Assembly (NCBI GenBank): GCA_016490735.1
Contig: JAEMWC010000385.1
Span: 288,501-352,500, forward strand
From: Pachyseris speciosa
Lineage: Eukaryota > Cnidaria > Anthozoa > Scleractinia > Pachyseridae
Length of the DNA: 64,000 bases
Direction of reading: 5' to 3'
In this document: positions 10,893 through 21,837 of the stretch, in pieces
Layout: the number at the start of each line of letters is the position of its first letter
Numbering within the stretch: position 1 is the first letter of the stretch
Made by a program: the position numbers and the translations under genes
The notes under the pieces: model-generated
Databases searched by the model: none
What the model was told of the DNA's origin: nothing
Seen by the model: the letters and a program-made list of their open reading frames with translations, nothing else

Positions 10893-13009
10893 GTATGTAT
10901 TCATAAAACAACATTTTAATTTGAACATGAATCTTACAAGAGATTATATAATAACCAAATCAAATGCATGCGCTCTGGTTGGTCAATCAGCTATGGTTGA
11001 TTGGGCAGCTTGTAAGCCATAAAAATTGTGGTCTGTTGCTTAAGAGACGGGTACAAGAATCGGAACAGACCAGAGCGGACCCCCCTACTCCGAGTCGGAT
11101 AAACTCAAATCAACTGCAAATTGAACAATTAAATTTGAAACTGCGAAAAACTATTTTTGTAGATGAAGGGTCTAAGGAGGAACAGACGACTGACAAGGAA
11201 GAAGAAAAGGAAGCAGAAAAAGAAGAAAATGATGGGGCGAATGTTCGACAAAAAAGGAAAAGGAAAGACAAGAGGACCACGAAAGACAGGCGAAAAAAAC
11301 GCAAAGCAGAACTTGAGTAATGAAGTAAAGAGATAAGGTTGCAAAGAAGGAATTTTATAGTGGCACTAGTCAAATAAGAGCCCAGGGTCAAGTGCGAGTC
11401 AAAGTCCAGTCAACTTTCATTTTGCCATAAATTCCGTTTCGGATTGAATTTTTGTAAAAAATGGAAGTTATAGCCATTCCTGGAAGGTAATTTGCTCTCG
11501 GAAAAATAACGCAGAAAACTGTGACGAATTTTCTTCATTGTGGAAGAAGATACCGCACAAAAACGGAGATAAATCCACTTTGACTTAAAACACGTAAGGA
11601 AAAGTTGGCAGGTGACTCAAGTTTAACCCTGGGTAGAGGTTGGATAAAGGGACTATACGGCATTCTCATATTACATGCAACGAAGTAAAGAATTTACACA
11701 AACACTGCAATAACAAAGTACGATTGGTTAAAAGCAAACAACAATGAAGTACTTGTATCACCTGAGACAGAAAGCGAATAATATATTAAAAAATTCCCGA
11801 TTACTGATACATCTGCGTTGAACATATGCGAAGTATTTTTTTCTACACAATATCAGCGGATATAGCCCCTTTAAAAACCTAATTAAACTAACCAAAGTCA
11901 AATCGTTGCGATAATGATTTCAGCTTGGAGCAGTTGTCAGTCGAGTTTCGTGCCTTACATAGTGGAAAGAAATGCACATATTCAGAACTCAAAGTGCTAA
12001 AGTAATTATTACCATGCCTGAGAAAGTCGGCAGCATATGTTACATACATTTTCTCAATAGTAGACATCTGTCCAATGTACTGTTTAAAGCGTTTTTACCG
12101 TTTTAGAATTGTTGCTGTTAAAAATTCTGTGTAATACAATTTCAAAACAAAGCGTGTTTCAGTTTGCGAAAGAACATTTCCGGTAATGGTAGTGTTGCGA
12201 GTAGTCTATAGGTCATTGTCGCTTTGGGTTTGTGTATACAATTTTAACTTGAACTCATTTCAGCGGCTGTACACATTTATTATTATTTCCTGTAACAAAC
12301 AAAACTCAGCCAGCAAGTATTTATAAGTGCTCTTAGACAATATTGTTAAACTACAACGTTAGCCAGTATGAATAATGAAGTCAATGAAACAGAATTCCTC
12401 GGTATTAACTTTAATGTGGTCATAGTCAAATCAAACGCGTTTTCTGCCGTGACGAATATACACTTTTTCTCCAAGTTAAAGTTACTGTAGTATTTTTCTT
12501 ACTAATGCTACCAATAAGTAAGTGTAACTGTAATGAAAGTGATCTTGATGAAGGTATGTTAAGTACTTATATAACATTGAAAAAGGTAAATAACTGAATA
12601 CAGTTGAGAAATGAAATGATTTATCTGTCTGCAATTCTGACAACAAGAGGTATTAGACCCCAACTAGACACCAATAAGGGTTTTAAGCCCCCAGGGAGCT
12701 TGCGACAGGAAAAGAAACGAGCTAAGGATGTAAAACAAAAGAAACCAAAACAACAAGAACTGAAACAGACATCAAAGAAGTACAACGGGGATAGCTCATA
12801 ACTGTTTATCATTGCCAATTGCAGTGCATACAGGCCGATTTCACATTCTTTTCTTAAATCCAGAGAGGATTGTCAAAAAAGGGTTAATCTCGATTGTCAA
12901 CCATTTGTCAGGGATTTCCCTAATTTTTGTACTGGGGCCAAAAAGGGAAGAAAATTAGGCTAGGAATTCGGGACTCTTTTTTCTTCCAGTAGCACTGTAA
13001 ATTGAAATA
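10893..13009. other. No confident gene; two charged open frames
   Basis: Two plus-strand frames (10964-11320, 118 codons; 12604-12801, 65 codons) end in lysine/glutamate-rich tails (for example KEEEKEAEKEENDG). They have no recognised domain and are driven by A-rich composition. A GATGAAG|GTATGT donor at about 12554 could close a further exon of the UBX-like gene, but its acceptor is unclear. Confidence 0.3.
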
Positions 13010-13074
13010 TCGGCCATGAAACAAAAAAGAGACTTTCTTGACAGGAGTGTTTACCCGTCCCCCACCCCGCTCCT

Positions 13075-13099
13075 CCCCCCCCCCCCCCCCCCCCCCCCC
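13075..13099 (+). repeat. (C)25 homopolymer
   Basis: An uninterrupted run of 25 cytosines abuts the start of the NCOA5-like reading frame. It would read as polyproline if translated. Confidence 0.9.
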
Positions 13100-13375
13100 A
13101 TTGAGGCACCAACTGATTGTGTGATAGTGGTGATGAATAAGCAGCAAAGAGGCTATGCAGAAATGGTGGAAAGAAGATTGAAGTCTGTGGGGTTGGTAGT
13201 TGAGCTGCACTTTCATGGAACCCAGCCAATATAAGAGTTTCTGGATGATGTGGCTCGTCGTGGTGTGCTGTACGCCATTGTCATTACCAGTCAGCATGAG
13301 ATTCATCGCTCAGTCACAGTCAATATTCTACATGGAACTCCACAAGAGTTTCCCGCATTTCCAGCGAAGATGTAA
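13100..13375 (+). pseudogene. NCOA5-like anticodon-binding-domain pseudogene fragment
   Basis: The frame reads PTDCVIVVMNKQQRGYAEMV then RRLKSVGLVVELHFHG, an in-frame TAA at 13232-13234, and then, in the same frame, EFLDDVARRGVLYAIVITSQ and HEIHRSVTVNILHGTPQE, ending at TAA 13373-13375. This matches the anticodon-binding-like domain of nuclear receptor coactivator 5 (VVNKQQ... AIVIT... HRS.TVNI..GTPQE), recognised from memory. The premature stop, missing flanking domains and lack of splice sites inside the domain suggest a retrocopy or decayed exon rather than a working gene. Confidence 0.7.
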
Positions 13376-14639
13376 CAGGAAGACAAGTGGAAGTTTGAGA
13401 CTACGAGAAAAGCATAAGTTGAAAGCACAAGATATGGATACATAGCCTTTTTCGAGTTCGCATATGCGCAAGACTTTGTAACCGCAACCTACCTTGTACA
13501 AAGGTCAATAATTTTCCCCTTTCCAATGTAACTCCTAAACGGCCGAATTCTCTATTAAAAGCTGGTGAGCAAACCCGAAGACGATCACCTCTAGCTGACA
13601 TTATTACAGGTGTTCTTTTGCGGTTAGTTCTTAAGGGGGACTTAACGTGAATTGGAGTGAAATTTTAAGGAGGTTAAAGATTAGAGGGGATTGAAATGTT
13701 TAAAAAACGTTTTGAAACACCAACATAGAGTTGCCACCCCACAAGGTCACTGCAGCGTGCTGAGGAACTGTTTGTGTCCGTCTACTAATTTGTAAGTTCA
13801 AATTCCAATTTTAAATCTTCAATATTTCCTATTTCCCTCAATTTGACTAATCCTTATTATTACTAATCCTTATTAATCCTTAATTATTATTAGTATGGCG
13901 CATTTGAATATATTTATATAGATACTTGCGCCTTATAAGTTTTTAAATTAATTAAAAAAAATTAATTAAATTAATTAAAAAGCCTCTGCAAAATATACCT
14001 CATATATTTTTTCTTTGTTCTGAGCTGCTGTACTTCGAGCAAAATAATTTCGAACTAACTTTGGCTCACAAAATGTGCGTTTCGTTACCATATTCAAATA
14101 AGAGGATATTTTGTTTCGTCTGAATGCAAATCTGGCGTCTGTTCACAGAATATCTCCGGCAGTTTTATTGCGGTTTTTCCAGCCAGTTTATCGGCGGTGA
14201 TTTAAAAGCAACTGTGATAGGTTATTTGCTTGTTTGTTATTACAACGGCATGGACAACAACGTTTTGAAGTCTTGTTTATTGTCTTATGAGTATCCTTTG
14301 TTAACCACACGCGTATGTAAATGAGGGAAACCGTGATCAACAAACAAAAGGTTCAGTGTATAACACGCACAGTTTCATTAAAAAAATCTTGGGAAAAAAG
14401 TGCGAGTTATGTACGGGTAAGCAACAGAGCTAGATTGTAACAAGTAGAAAAAATGCTATAAAAAGCAAAAGATGTCAAGCAAGTAAAGAACATTTACCAC
14501 ACTTAAAACCTCTTTTCACTGTGGCGCACTCTCGGGGCATTCAAAATGGCGACTGAAGAAAGTTTGGGCGCTGTCCCGTTGATGACGTAACACTGAGCAT
14601 GCGTATTATGAGCAAAGTGGTTTTGTGCGCCAACTGCAT
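13376..14639. other. No gene seen; AT-rich spacer
   Basis: The interval contains TTATTAATCC-type short repeats (13860-13900) and an AT palindrome built from TTAATTAA (13945-13980). No open frame with coding features was found. It separates the NCOA5-like fragment from the peptide-gene array. Confidence 0.4.
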
Positions 14640-15320
14640 TTCTAAGCTCGGGCTAAGCCCCGAGCAAGAAGACCACACCAACCCAGACAACTGCCTGCTC
14701 TTCTTTAGATTGGGCGTTGATTAATGTTGCACAGCTGAGTGACGGTGGAAAATCGTCAAAAGTTGCCAATTTATTGCTTATGGAAGATATGGCACTTATA
14801 GTTTAGACAAGCCTTAAATATATGGGGATATAAATTCGATTTCGTTATATCTTTTATTTTCGTTGTTTTCGTCTTACCTCATAAAGTATCCCGAGCCCTC
14901 GGTGTTAGTTTAAAACAACAGGGAAGAACAAAAACAAAACCAATAAAGGAAATGCTGAGCAATAAACCCGTTAGTGCCGAAACGTTTGCACCAGTGCTAC
15001 TTACTTCGCTGCCTGTTACAACTGACAACAATGAAGTTCGGTTTTGTAATATCAACTCAAAGCATAACTTTCTAGATATTTCTGTGCATGTTAACGAGCA
15101 AAACGCTGGGTGACGGTTTTGGCTAATTAGTTTTCTATGACAAGTTGTTTGTCTTACCAAAAAAAAAAAAAAAAAACAGCTGAGAATCTCTGATATTTTT
15201 CTGGTTGTTTTTAAACGAAAAAAAAAAAAAAAAAATTCAGAAAAAACTTCCAAGCGTGCATGAAAAATAATGCCACCATCATTTTAGAGAGAAAATAGTT
15301 CCGTTTGTATGTCATTAAAA
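14640..15320 (-). repeat. Orphan upstream module of the peptide array
   Basis: This segment shares with the 5' flanks of copies A to D the blocks GTTGCACAGCTGAGTGACGG, CAAGCCTTAAATATATGGGG and AGTTTTCTATGACAAGTTG. No peptide exon lies to its left, so it is the 5' flank of a copy whose exons have been lost. A second flank start (TTTTGAAGGCCTTACC) follows at about 15331, again without exons. Confidence 0.6.
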
Positions 15321-15866
15321 CTTAATCTTTTGAAGGCCTTACCTTTGCAACTCGACAAGGTATGTTATTGCATTTTTGACAGTTCACTGCAAACAGATGG
15401 AAATTTAACGTTTAATCAGCTGGTGTGTTGTGCATAATTTTCTTAAACTTACCTCCCACATTGATCATGTTTGTTTGATGCCATATGTACATAAATTAAA
15501 ATTTTATTTGTTTAGATAAAACTGGCTTGGCCCACCGCATATAATGCTAACTAAGGTGGCATTGAGGAATACAAAAAATACGTAATTTATTTTAATTTGT
15601 TGTTTTGCGTTTAAAGGAGGCAGCTATAGAAATGAAAATGGGTTTTTTATTGACTTCAGAATTCTCTCAGCTGAGACATTATATTCAGTTTGATCTAGTA
15701 GATAAAAATTAATTTAAACTCCATGGCTTCTTTAAGTTCATTAATATTTTGCCTCCTTCGTAAATTCGAACGTATTTCAATGGGGACATATCTCCCAGAG
15801 CAATTATTTTGAATTTGAATTTCATTTTTTGACCCGAGATGCTACAGGAATGAGCCACGTTTATCA

Positions 15867-15985
15867 CTGAAGAGAAGAGAAGAAAAGAGAAGAGAAGAGA
15901 AGAGAAGAGGAGAGGAGAGAAGAGAAGAGGAGAGGAGAGGAGAGGAGAGTAGAGAAGAGAAGAGAAGAGAAGAGAAGAAAAGAGC
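15867..15985 (+). repeat. Purine microsatellite (AGAGA/AGAGG)n
   Basis: About 120 bp of AGAGAAGAGG-type repeats lies in the 3' flank of peptide copy A. An AAG-type tract occupies the equivalent position 3' of copy B. Confidence 0.9.
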
Positions 15986-16158
15986 AACAACAAACAACAA
16001 CAAAAAAATATCACACTCAAATTTGATTGCAATATTTTATTTCTACCAATTTTATTGTCCTCTTTTTTTCTGACGTACTGTATCTCTCTATATTAGGTAT
16101 TTTAAGCATCGTCATCTCCAATAATCGGGTCTGGGGCCAGAACTGCATTTAATTTATC

Positions 16159-16230
16159 TCAAAGTTCCTCGTCACAGTCCAACTCACGGGCAAACGAGCA
16201 GATGGTTCTTCGGTACTGCTGTTGCTTCTT
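16159..16230 (-). CDS. Peptide copy A, exon 3 (C-terminal peptide)
   Basis: Acceptor AATAG precedes AAGAAGCAACAGC; 23 codons and TGA. The product reads KKQQQYRRTICSFARELDCD then EEL. An RR pair precedes the C-x7-C segment, so proprotein-convertase cleavage could release a short peptide with one possible disulfide (inference). An AATAAA on the minus strand at 16036-16041, about 120 bases past the stop, is a candidate poly(A) signal. Confidence 0.75.
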   Translation of the reverse strand, partial: KKQQQYRRTICSFARELDCDEEL

Positions 16231-16450
16231 CTATTAAGAAAAGGGACAATAATCATATTACTCACTGAAGTGCGATTCCTTTCAATAGCGTTCATATCTT
16301 ACCACGCTCTTTTGCGGCCAAGCTGGACTAAAGCCTTCATATCAAGTGTAACAACCTTTAAAAACATAGACTTTACTAATTGAGAGCTGGTTTTTGCAAT
16401 GCACTGAGTAGATGAGATGGAGACACAGTCTAGTGCTTCTCCACGCTTAC

Positions 16451-16504
16451 CTCTTTCATACTTGTATCCTCAAACTCTCCATTCTCATCAAACATCCGAC
16501 GCTC
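16451..16504 (-). CDS. Peptide copy A, exon 2 (acidic linker)
   Basis: Eighteen codons, phase 0 on both sides, with acceptor ATTAG and donor GTAAGC. It encodes ERRMFDENGEFEDTSMKE, an acidic stretch starting with a dibasic pair. The same exon occurs in copies C and D and is absent from B, E and F. Confidence 0.75.
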
Positions 16505-16818
16505 CTAATATTAATCGAAACAGAGAAACTTTAATTCTTCTTTCATGTTAATCAATACCTTCGACTGCTCGTCCGCTATAAAACGTAAACTCTGCAGGTT
16601 AATGTGTAAAACCAGTGTATTAAAAGAGGATTAGAAGAGGAAAACTTACGCAACATGAGGGTTTTGCCAAAGCATAAAGTTATGGTTGTCATGCGTGGTG
16701 ATTAGATGGACTCAGATCTTAGTGTTTCAAAGATGTTTAAATGCCACGATATAACCCCCAACGATAAGCCCTTACGATCACCTGCTTACAACTAAACTAC
16801 AGTACTTTATTGACTTAC

Positions 16819-16920
16819 TCTAAGACCGCTTTTCCCTCCAGGTGCCAGGCAATCAACGTGCGTCATCGTGGTTATGAAAAGAATGAGGAGAACAAAACAC
16901 ACTACTTCAGTCTTCTTCAT
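16819..16920 (-). CDS. Peptide copy A, exon 1 (signal peptide)
   Basis: ATG opens 34 codons: MKKTEVVCFVLLILFITT, then MTHVDCLAPGG and KSGLR, ending at a GTAAGT donor in phase 0. A basic n-region followed by about 14 hydrophobic residues is a classic secretory signal; the cleavage site is probably near the cysteine-leucine-alanine segment. The start is fixed by conservation of MKKT or MRKT in all four exon-1 copies. With exons 2 and 3 the precursor is 75 residues. Confidence 0.75.
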
Positions 16921-17060
16921 TTTCAAGGTTTGAAAATGTCCTCTGGTATTTCCTGTCCCTTATTCTTTTGAACGCCTTACGTTCGCAACTCGGAAAACTA
17001 TTTTATTGCATTTTTGATAGTTAACTCATAATGATTCTTTGTTCATTACCCTCCAGCTGG

Positions 17061-17065
17061 CCAAT
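17061..17065 (-). promoter_or_regulatory. Conserved CCAAT box upstream of copy A
   Basis: CCAAT(C/A)A followed by a GTCCGAACGG or GCCGGAACGG block is conserved at 138-143 bp upstream of the start codon in copies A, C and D, and farther out in copy B where extra sequence is inserted. Conservation inside otherwise drifting flank suggests a promoter element; the transcription start is unknown. Confidence 0.4.
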
Positions 17066-17565
17066 CATGGGTCCGAACGGTTGGAAGCAGTGGTGTCAAT
17101 TCAAAAATCGAAGAAGACGACAACTAGCCTGAGAACTGTCAACTCCCAGATCTTACTTTTTGATTGGTCCCTTAGTTACGGTACACAGCTGGGTAACGGT
17201 TGGAATTGGGGATAGGTTGTCATATTAATCCTCATGAAATATATTTGTGTTTGACAAGCTATTGCCACTTATTGTATAGATAATCAGTAAATATATGTGA
17301 TGCGAAGTGAATTTCATTTTTCCTTGTTTTCGTGGTACCTCCTAAAGAGACGTTAGCCCTCGATTTTGGTTAACACACGACAGCAAAGCAAAAGCGAAGA
17401 CTAAACAACAACGTTTTTTACTTCTCTTTAAACAGCCACTGCCTGTTGTATATGCAATGAAGTTTACTTGGAAACTCTATATTCCCGTGCATGTTAATCA
17501 GATATAAAATGCGTTCATGTCTCGATTAGTCAGTTTTCTATGACATCTTTTTTTTTCGCCCCAAA

Positions 17566-17610
17566 AGAAAGAAAGAAAGAAAGAAAGAAAGAAAAAAAAA
17601 AAAAAAAAAC
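17566..17610 (+). repeat. (AAAG)n and (A)n tract
   Basis: AAGAAAGAAAG repeats followed by an A run lie in the 5' flank of copy A. The equivalent place in the orphan module (15160-15177, 15219-15236) holds plain A runs. Confidence 0.85.
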
Positions 17611-18702
17611 TGAGAATCTCTGTGCAGATATTTTCCTGGTTGTTTTTAAACGAAGCAAATATTCGGGGAAAAAGTTCCGAGTTGAGATTTTTAAAAATTT
17701 CACCGTCCTTTTAGGGAAGAATTTGTTGTCCTTATATCTCATTAAAACTGTTGTCAAAAGGCATATGAAGATTTGTTTCAGCCGAACTCTCTTGTGAGGA
17801 GCTAAACTTTACTGGACCAGATTATCGTATGTCGCTCCCGGGTCGCTCCCTTTTGTAGCATGGTGAATTTCAGATTATAGCCACGATCTTACAAACTAGT
17901 TAGCTTTGACTCCCTTCAAAATGCAGAACTTTATTGCAGTCAAGACTCCCATCTTTCAAGGACTACTACTATCACCTGTCATTTACAAGGTTTCATGCCC
18001 AGTTACGTTAGAAAAACCAAAAATTGCTGCGCCTCACGCGCTCCTAGCCATTTCTAGTGAGGAATCTGTATATTTCAATGTGTCGTTTACATTCGGGAAA
18101 TGGAACAGTTGCTCTTCAGCTTCAATTGATTTACCCTATAAGACCCATGTAGGGGCTCACTGATAAATATAAATAGACGGGCACTGTATTACACTAAAAG
18201 CATATGACTGCCAATAGCTTTACTAAAGGAAATAAAAACGCGCATGTGGACCTTTGATCAAAGATTCGAGTGAAAATTTGGAATAACCTTGCATTTATAC
18301 CGGTAATTGTCGCAGATGGGAGCTTGTTCCAAGTTTCCATGTCTCGCTAACAAGGCAAAAATACCTTTAAAAAGTTGGACGACGCACGAATCGAAGTAAC
18401 GCTCGTAGGTGGAATGTTTGGTTCAGATCTTTTGCACAAATTTAGGACGCACAGGCTTTTCAATGTTACATGTAAGCGGCAGATTTCTCGCGTGGTTTAA
18501 ATTTTGTGTTTTTTTTGCTGACATCTGTACATGAACTCCACATATAAAAGGAAACAAGGCTTATTTTTCTGATAAAGCAAGATGCCACCTTGTTGTTTGT
18601 CGTTTTCCTTATACAGGAGTCAGTTTTACCTCTTTTGAAAAGTCGAAACGAATGTATTTCAATGGGGACGCGAAACGCTTCGGTAATGATTCACTTTCAT
18701 AG

Positions 18703-18800
18703 AAGAGAAGAAGAAGAAGAAGAAGAAGAAGAAGAAGAAGAAGAAGAAGAACAACAACAAAAACAACAACAACAACAACAAAAAACAACAACAAAAAAAA
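18703..18800 (+). repeat. (AAG)n then (AAC)n microsatellites
   Basis: An AGAAGAAG tract is followed by CAACAACAA and AAAACAACAAC in the 3' flank of peptide copy B. Both strands show long spurious frames across it. Confidence 0.9.
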
Positions 18801-18956
18801 TCACTGATTGCAGCATTTTAATTCTGCCAATTTTATTGTCATTTACTCCTCCCTTTTTTCTTTTAAACTATTTTAATCATACTCTACATTAATGATTTTA
18901 TGCACCGTCGTCTCCAATAATCATGTCTAGGTCCAGAAGGGTATGTATTCCTTATC

Positions 18957-19028
18957 TCAAAGTTCCCTGTCACAGTTCAACTGACGGGCAAACGAGCAGA
19001 TGCTTCTTCGGTAGTGCCGTTGCCTCTC
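18957..19028 (-). CDS. Peptide copy B, exon 3
   Basis: Acceptor ATCAG precedes GAGAGGCAACGGC; 23 codons and TGA. It reads ERQRHYRRSICSFARQLNCD then REL. The RR pair and the C-x7-C spacing are kept, while two acidic residues between the cysteines have become Q and N. A minus-strand AATAAA at 18832-18837 is the candidate poly(A) signal. Confidence 0.65.
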   Translation of the reverse strand, partial: ERQRHYRRSICSFARQLNCDREL

Positions 19029-19054
19029 CTGATGAATTAATTGTCATTATAGAA

Positions 19055-19130
19055 CAAAGAAGAAGAAGAAGAAGAAGAAGAAGAAGAAGAAGAAGAAGAA
19101 GAAGAAGAAGAAGAAGAAGAAGAAGAAGAT
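19055..19130 (+). repeat. (GAA)n tract replacing exon 2 of copy B
   Basis: About 25 perfect GAA/AAG triplets lie between exon 3 and exon 1 of copy B, where copies A, C and D have intron 2, exon 2 and intron 1. Exon 2 and most intron sequence are gone. Confidence 0.9.
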
Positions 19131-19170
19131 CAATCACATATAGCTTAACTACAGCACTTTATTGACTTAC

Positions 19171-19272
19171 TTTAAGACCGGGTCCAAGTACAGATGCCAG
19201 GCACTCAATGTGAACCATCGTGGTTATGAAGACAAGAAGGATAACACAAAGCACAACTGCAGTCTTCTTCAT
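19171..19272 (-). CDS. Peptide copy B, exon 1 (signal peptide)
   Basis: ATG opens 34 codons: MKKTAVVLCVILLVFITTMV, then HIECLASVLGPGLK, ending at a GTAAGT donor in phase 0. The hydrophobic core and the cysteine after it are intact. Joining to exon 3 stays in frame despite the loss of exon 2. A CCAAT box is at 19589-19593, displaced upstream by about 180 bp of extra sequence (about 19346-19525) not seen in the other copies. Confidence 0.65.
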
Positions 19273-20411
19273 TTTCAAACTTTAGAAATGTTCTCAGATA
19301 TTGCTTTCGCTTCAGCTTTTGAAGGCCTTACTTTGGCACTCGACAAGAACCCACGCCACTGTTCTAAAAGAGAAGGGGACGTTGTCCCCGGTGGTTTGAT
19401 CAACCTTCATGGGTTGTGGGAATGGGTGGGTTGGGGGGCGGGGTCACCTTGCATGGGACCTAGGAATCCCGTTCGTGCCTACCCTACTGGGTAGTCCTGT
19501 CCCCAGTAAAAGCTAAAGCTATAGTAGTTATGTTATTGCACTTTTGACAGCTCACTCAAAATATTGCTTTGTCGTACCTTCTGGCTGTCCAATAAAGTGC
19601 CGGAACGGGTGGACTGAGTGATGCTAATTTAAAAGAAAACCACACCAACCCTAAAAACTGCCTGGCTTGTTCTCGTTTTAATTGGTTTGTTGATTAGTGT
19701 TGCACAGCTGGGTGACGGTGGAAAATCGTCAAAAGTTGTCAATGTATTGCTTATGGAAGATATGTTTATTTCTTTATTGGCACTTACAGTTTAGACAAGC
19801 CTTAAATATATGGGGATATAAAGTCGATTACACATTATATCTTTTATTTTCGTTGTTTTCGTCAGTATTCATGTTTTCACCCTTTTTCTGTCGCTTGCTA
19901 GATTCCCGTCATGTAGCTTTTCTAGTGAGGAGCTTGTATATGTTTGTCGTTTCCATTATACAGGAGACAGGTTTGAGAGTCAAAATACGTTACCCACTGA
20001 CATTATATATTTCCCAGGAGAAGAAACTTAAACAGGACGGAATTAAATTTCATGACTTCTTTTCAGTAATTCATGAATATTTTGCCTTTTTCGAAAAGTC
20101 GAACCGAATGTATCACGATGTATTTCACTGAAGACATATCTCACAGAGCGATTGATTTGAATGTGAATTTGATTATTCAACCCGAGGCGCTATGGTAATG
20201 ATTAACTTTTATCATCCAGAGAGGAGAACGACAAAAAGGACAAGAAAAACCAGTTTTACCTTTTATTGAAGCGCTTTAATTATTTCTGTCGACTCTATTG
20301 TCATTTATCTTCCACTTTTCCCTTTTTTTTTTTCTTGTAATTTACTTTAACACTCCACAGCATCGCCATGTCCAATAATTGGGTCTGGGTCCAGAACGGT
20401 ATTTATTTATC

Positions 20412-20483
20412 TCAAAGTTCCCTGTCACAGTCCAACTCACGGGCAAATGAGCAGATGCTTCTTCGGTACTGCTGTTGCTTCTC
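20412..20483 (-). CDS. Peptide copy C, exon 3
   Basis: Acceptor CTCTAG precedes GAGAAGCAACAGC; 23 codons and TGA. It reads EKQQQYRRSICSFARELDCD then REL, identical in protein to copy D. The dibasic pair and C-x7-C are intact. A minus-strand AATAAA at 20261-20266 lies about 150 bases past the stop. Confidence 0.75.
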   Translation of the reverse strand, partial: EKQQQYRRSICSFARELDCDREL

Positions 20484-20874
20484 CTAGAGAGAAAAAATGA
20501 GGAGTACCATATATAGCCGGCCACTGCAACGCGACTGTAATAGTATTTGAAACTGACTTCACTACTGTTTACATTTTTCCACGGCTGTTTCTTTGTTGAC
20601 TGAACTGAACAAAGTCTACATATTAAGTTATCTGGGAGATAACATTTGGATTTTGACCACGAGGGAACAAAACTGAAGATATAAAGTCGTGGTTAAAGCA
20701 TTCAGGGTTTAAGTGACCGTTTTTATATTCGAATTGATTGTTTCTTGTTGTAGTTGCATACACAACGTTAAAAAAAAGTGTAAGACGCACAAACAAGCTC
20801 ACATCTTGAGACCTCGTGTTTGGAGCGAACTGAATACATAGGAGAGACCTAGTGTAATGTTTCACCACGCTTAC

Positions 20875-20928
20875 CTGTCCGATGCTTGCGTCCTTAAAGT
20901 CTCCATTGTCATTGAACATCCGACGACT
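20875..20928 (-). CDS. Peptide copy C, exon 2
   Basis: Eighteen codons, acceptor TGTTAG and donor GTAAGC, phase 0. It encodes SRRMFNDNGDFKDASIGQ. It keeps RRMF and the alternating acidic pattern of copy A with about eight substitutions. Confidence 0.7.
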
Positions 20929-21135
20929 CTAACAGTAAGCAAAATAGAATTCCTTAGTTTTTCTTCCATGTTACCTAATATAGTTGCAAACTCGTCGACT
21001 AGGCTTAATATAGTATAAAACAGTGAAGTGTGTAGGTAAATTTATAAACCAGAACATAAATAAGAAAACGAGAAGTAGTAGTAGCAGTAGTAGTCGTCGT
21101 CGTTAAAACTTAGCAATCGCACTTTATCGACTTAC

Positions 21136-21261
21136 TTTAAGACCGTCTTTATCTCCAACTTTATTCGCATGTCCAGTTGAAGGTGCCAGGCACTCAATGT
21201 GAACCATCGTGGTTATGAAGAAAAGTAGAAAAACACAAAGGACAGCTGCAGTCTTCCTCAT
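21136..21261 (-). CDS. Peptide copy C, exon 1 (signal peptide, 8 residues longer)
   Basis: ATG opens 42 codons: MRKTAAVLCVFLLFFITTMV, then HIECLAPSTGHANKV and GDKDGLK, ending at a GTAAGT donor in phase 0. It has eight more residues than copies A, B and D between the signal core and the donor, giving an 83-residue precursor. The CCAAT box is at 21399-21403. Confidence 0.75.
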
Positions 21262-21837
21262 TTTCAAACTTTAAAAATGTTCTCAGATATTTGTTGGCCC
21301 GTCAACTTTTGAAGGCCTTACTTTCGCACTCGACAATTTATCTTATTGCATTTTTGACAGTTCATTTAAAATCTTGCTTTGTCCTGCCTTCTAGCTGTCC
21401 AATCAAGTTCCGGAACGGGTGAAGGCAATTATGCCAATTCAAAAGAAGACCACACCAACCCTGACAACTGCCTGCTCTCGTTTTAATTGGTTTGTTGATT
21501 AGTATTGCACAGCTGGGTAACGGTGGAAAATCGTCAAAAGTTGTCAATTTATTGCTTATGGAAGATATGTTTATTTCTTTATTGGCACTTATAGTTTAGA
21601 CAAGCCTTAAATATAAAGGGATATAAAGTCGATTTCATAATATCTTTTATTTTCGTTGTTTTCGTCTTGCCTCATAAAGTAACCCGAGTCCTCGGTGTTA
21701 GTTAAAACAATAGAGAAGAAGAAAAACAAAGCCAGTAAAAGGAAGTGCTGAGCAATAAATCCGTTAGTGCTGAAACGTTTGTACCAGTGCTATTTACTTC
21801 CCAGCCTGTAATAACTGACAACAATGAAGTTTATTAA

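Noticed and set aside
10964..11320. 118-codon Lys/Glu-rich frame
   Set aside because: The tail is low-complexity and A-rich, no domain or splice context was seen, and the first part includes ordinary intronic sequence.
15709..16032. 107-codon Leu/Ser-rich minus-strand frame
   Set aside because: Produced by the AGAGA/AGAGG purine tract read on the other strand.
18609..19165. Poly-Glu, poly-Arg and poly-Leu frames
   Set aside because: Translations of the (AAG)n microsatellite in various frames.
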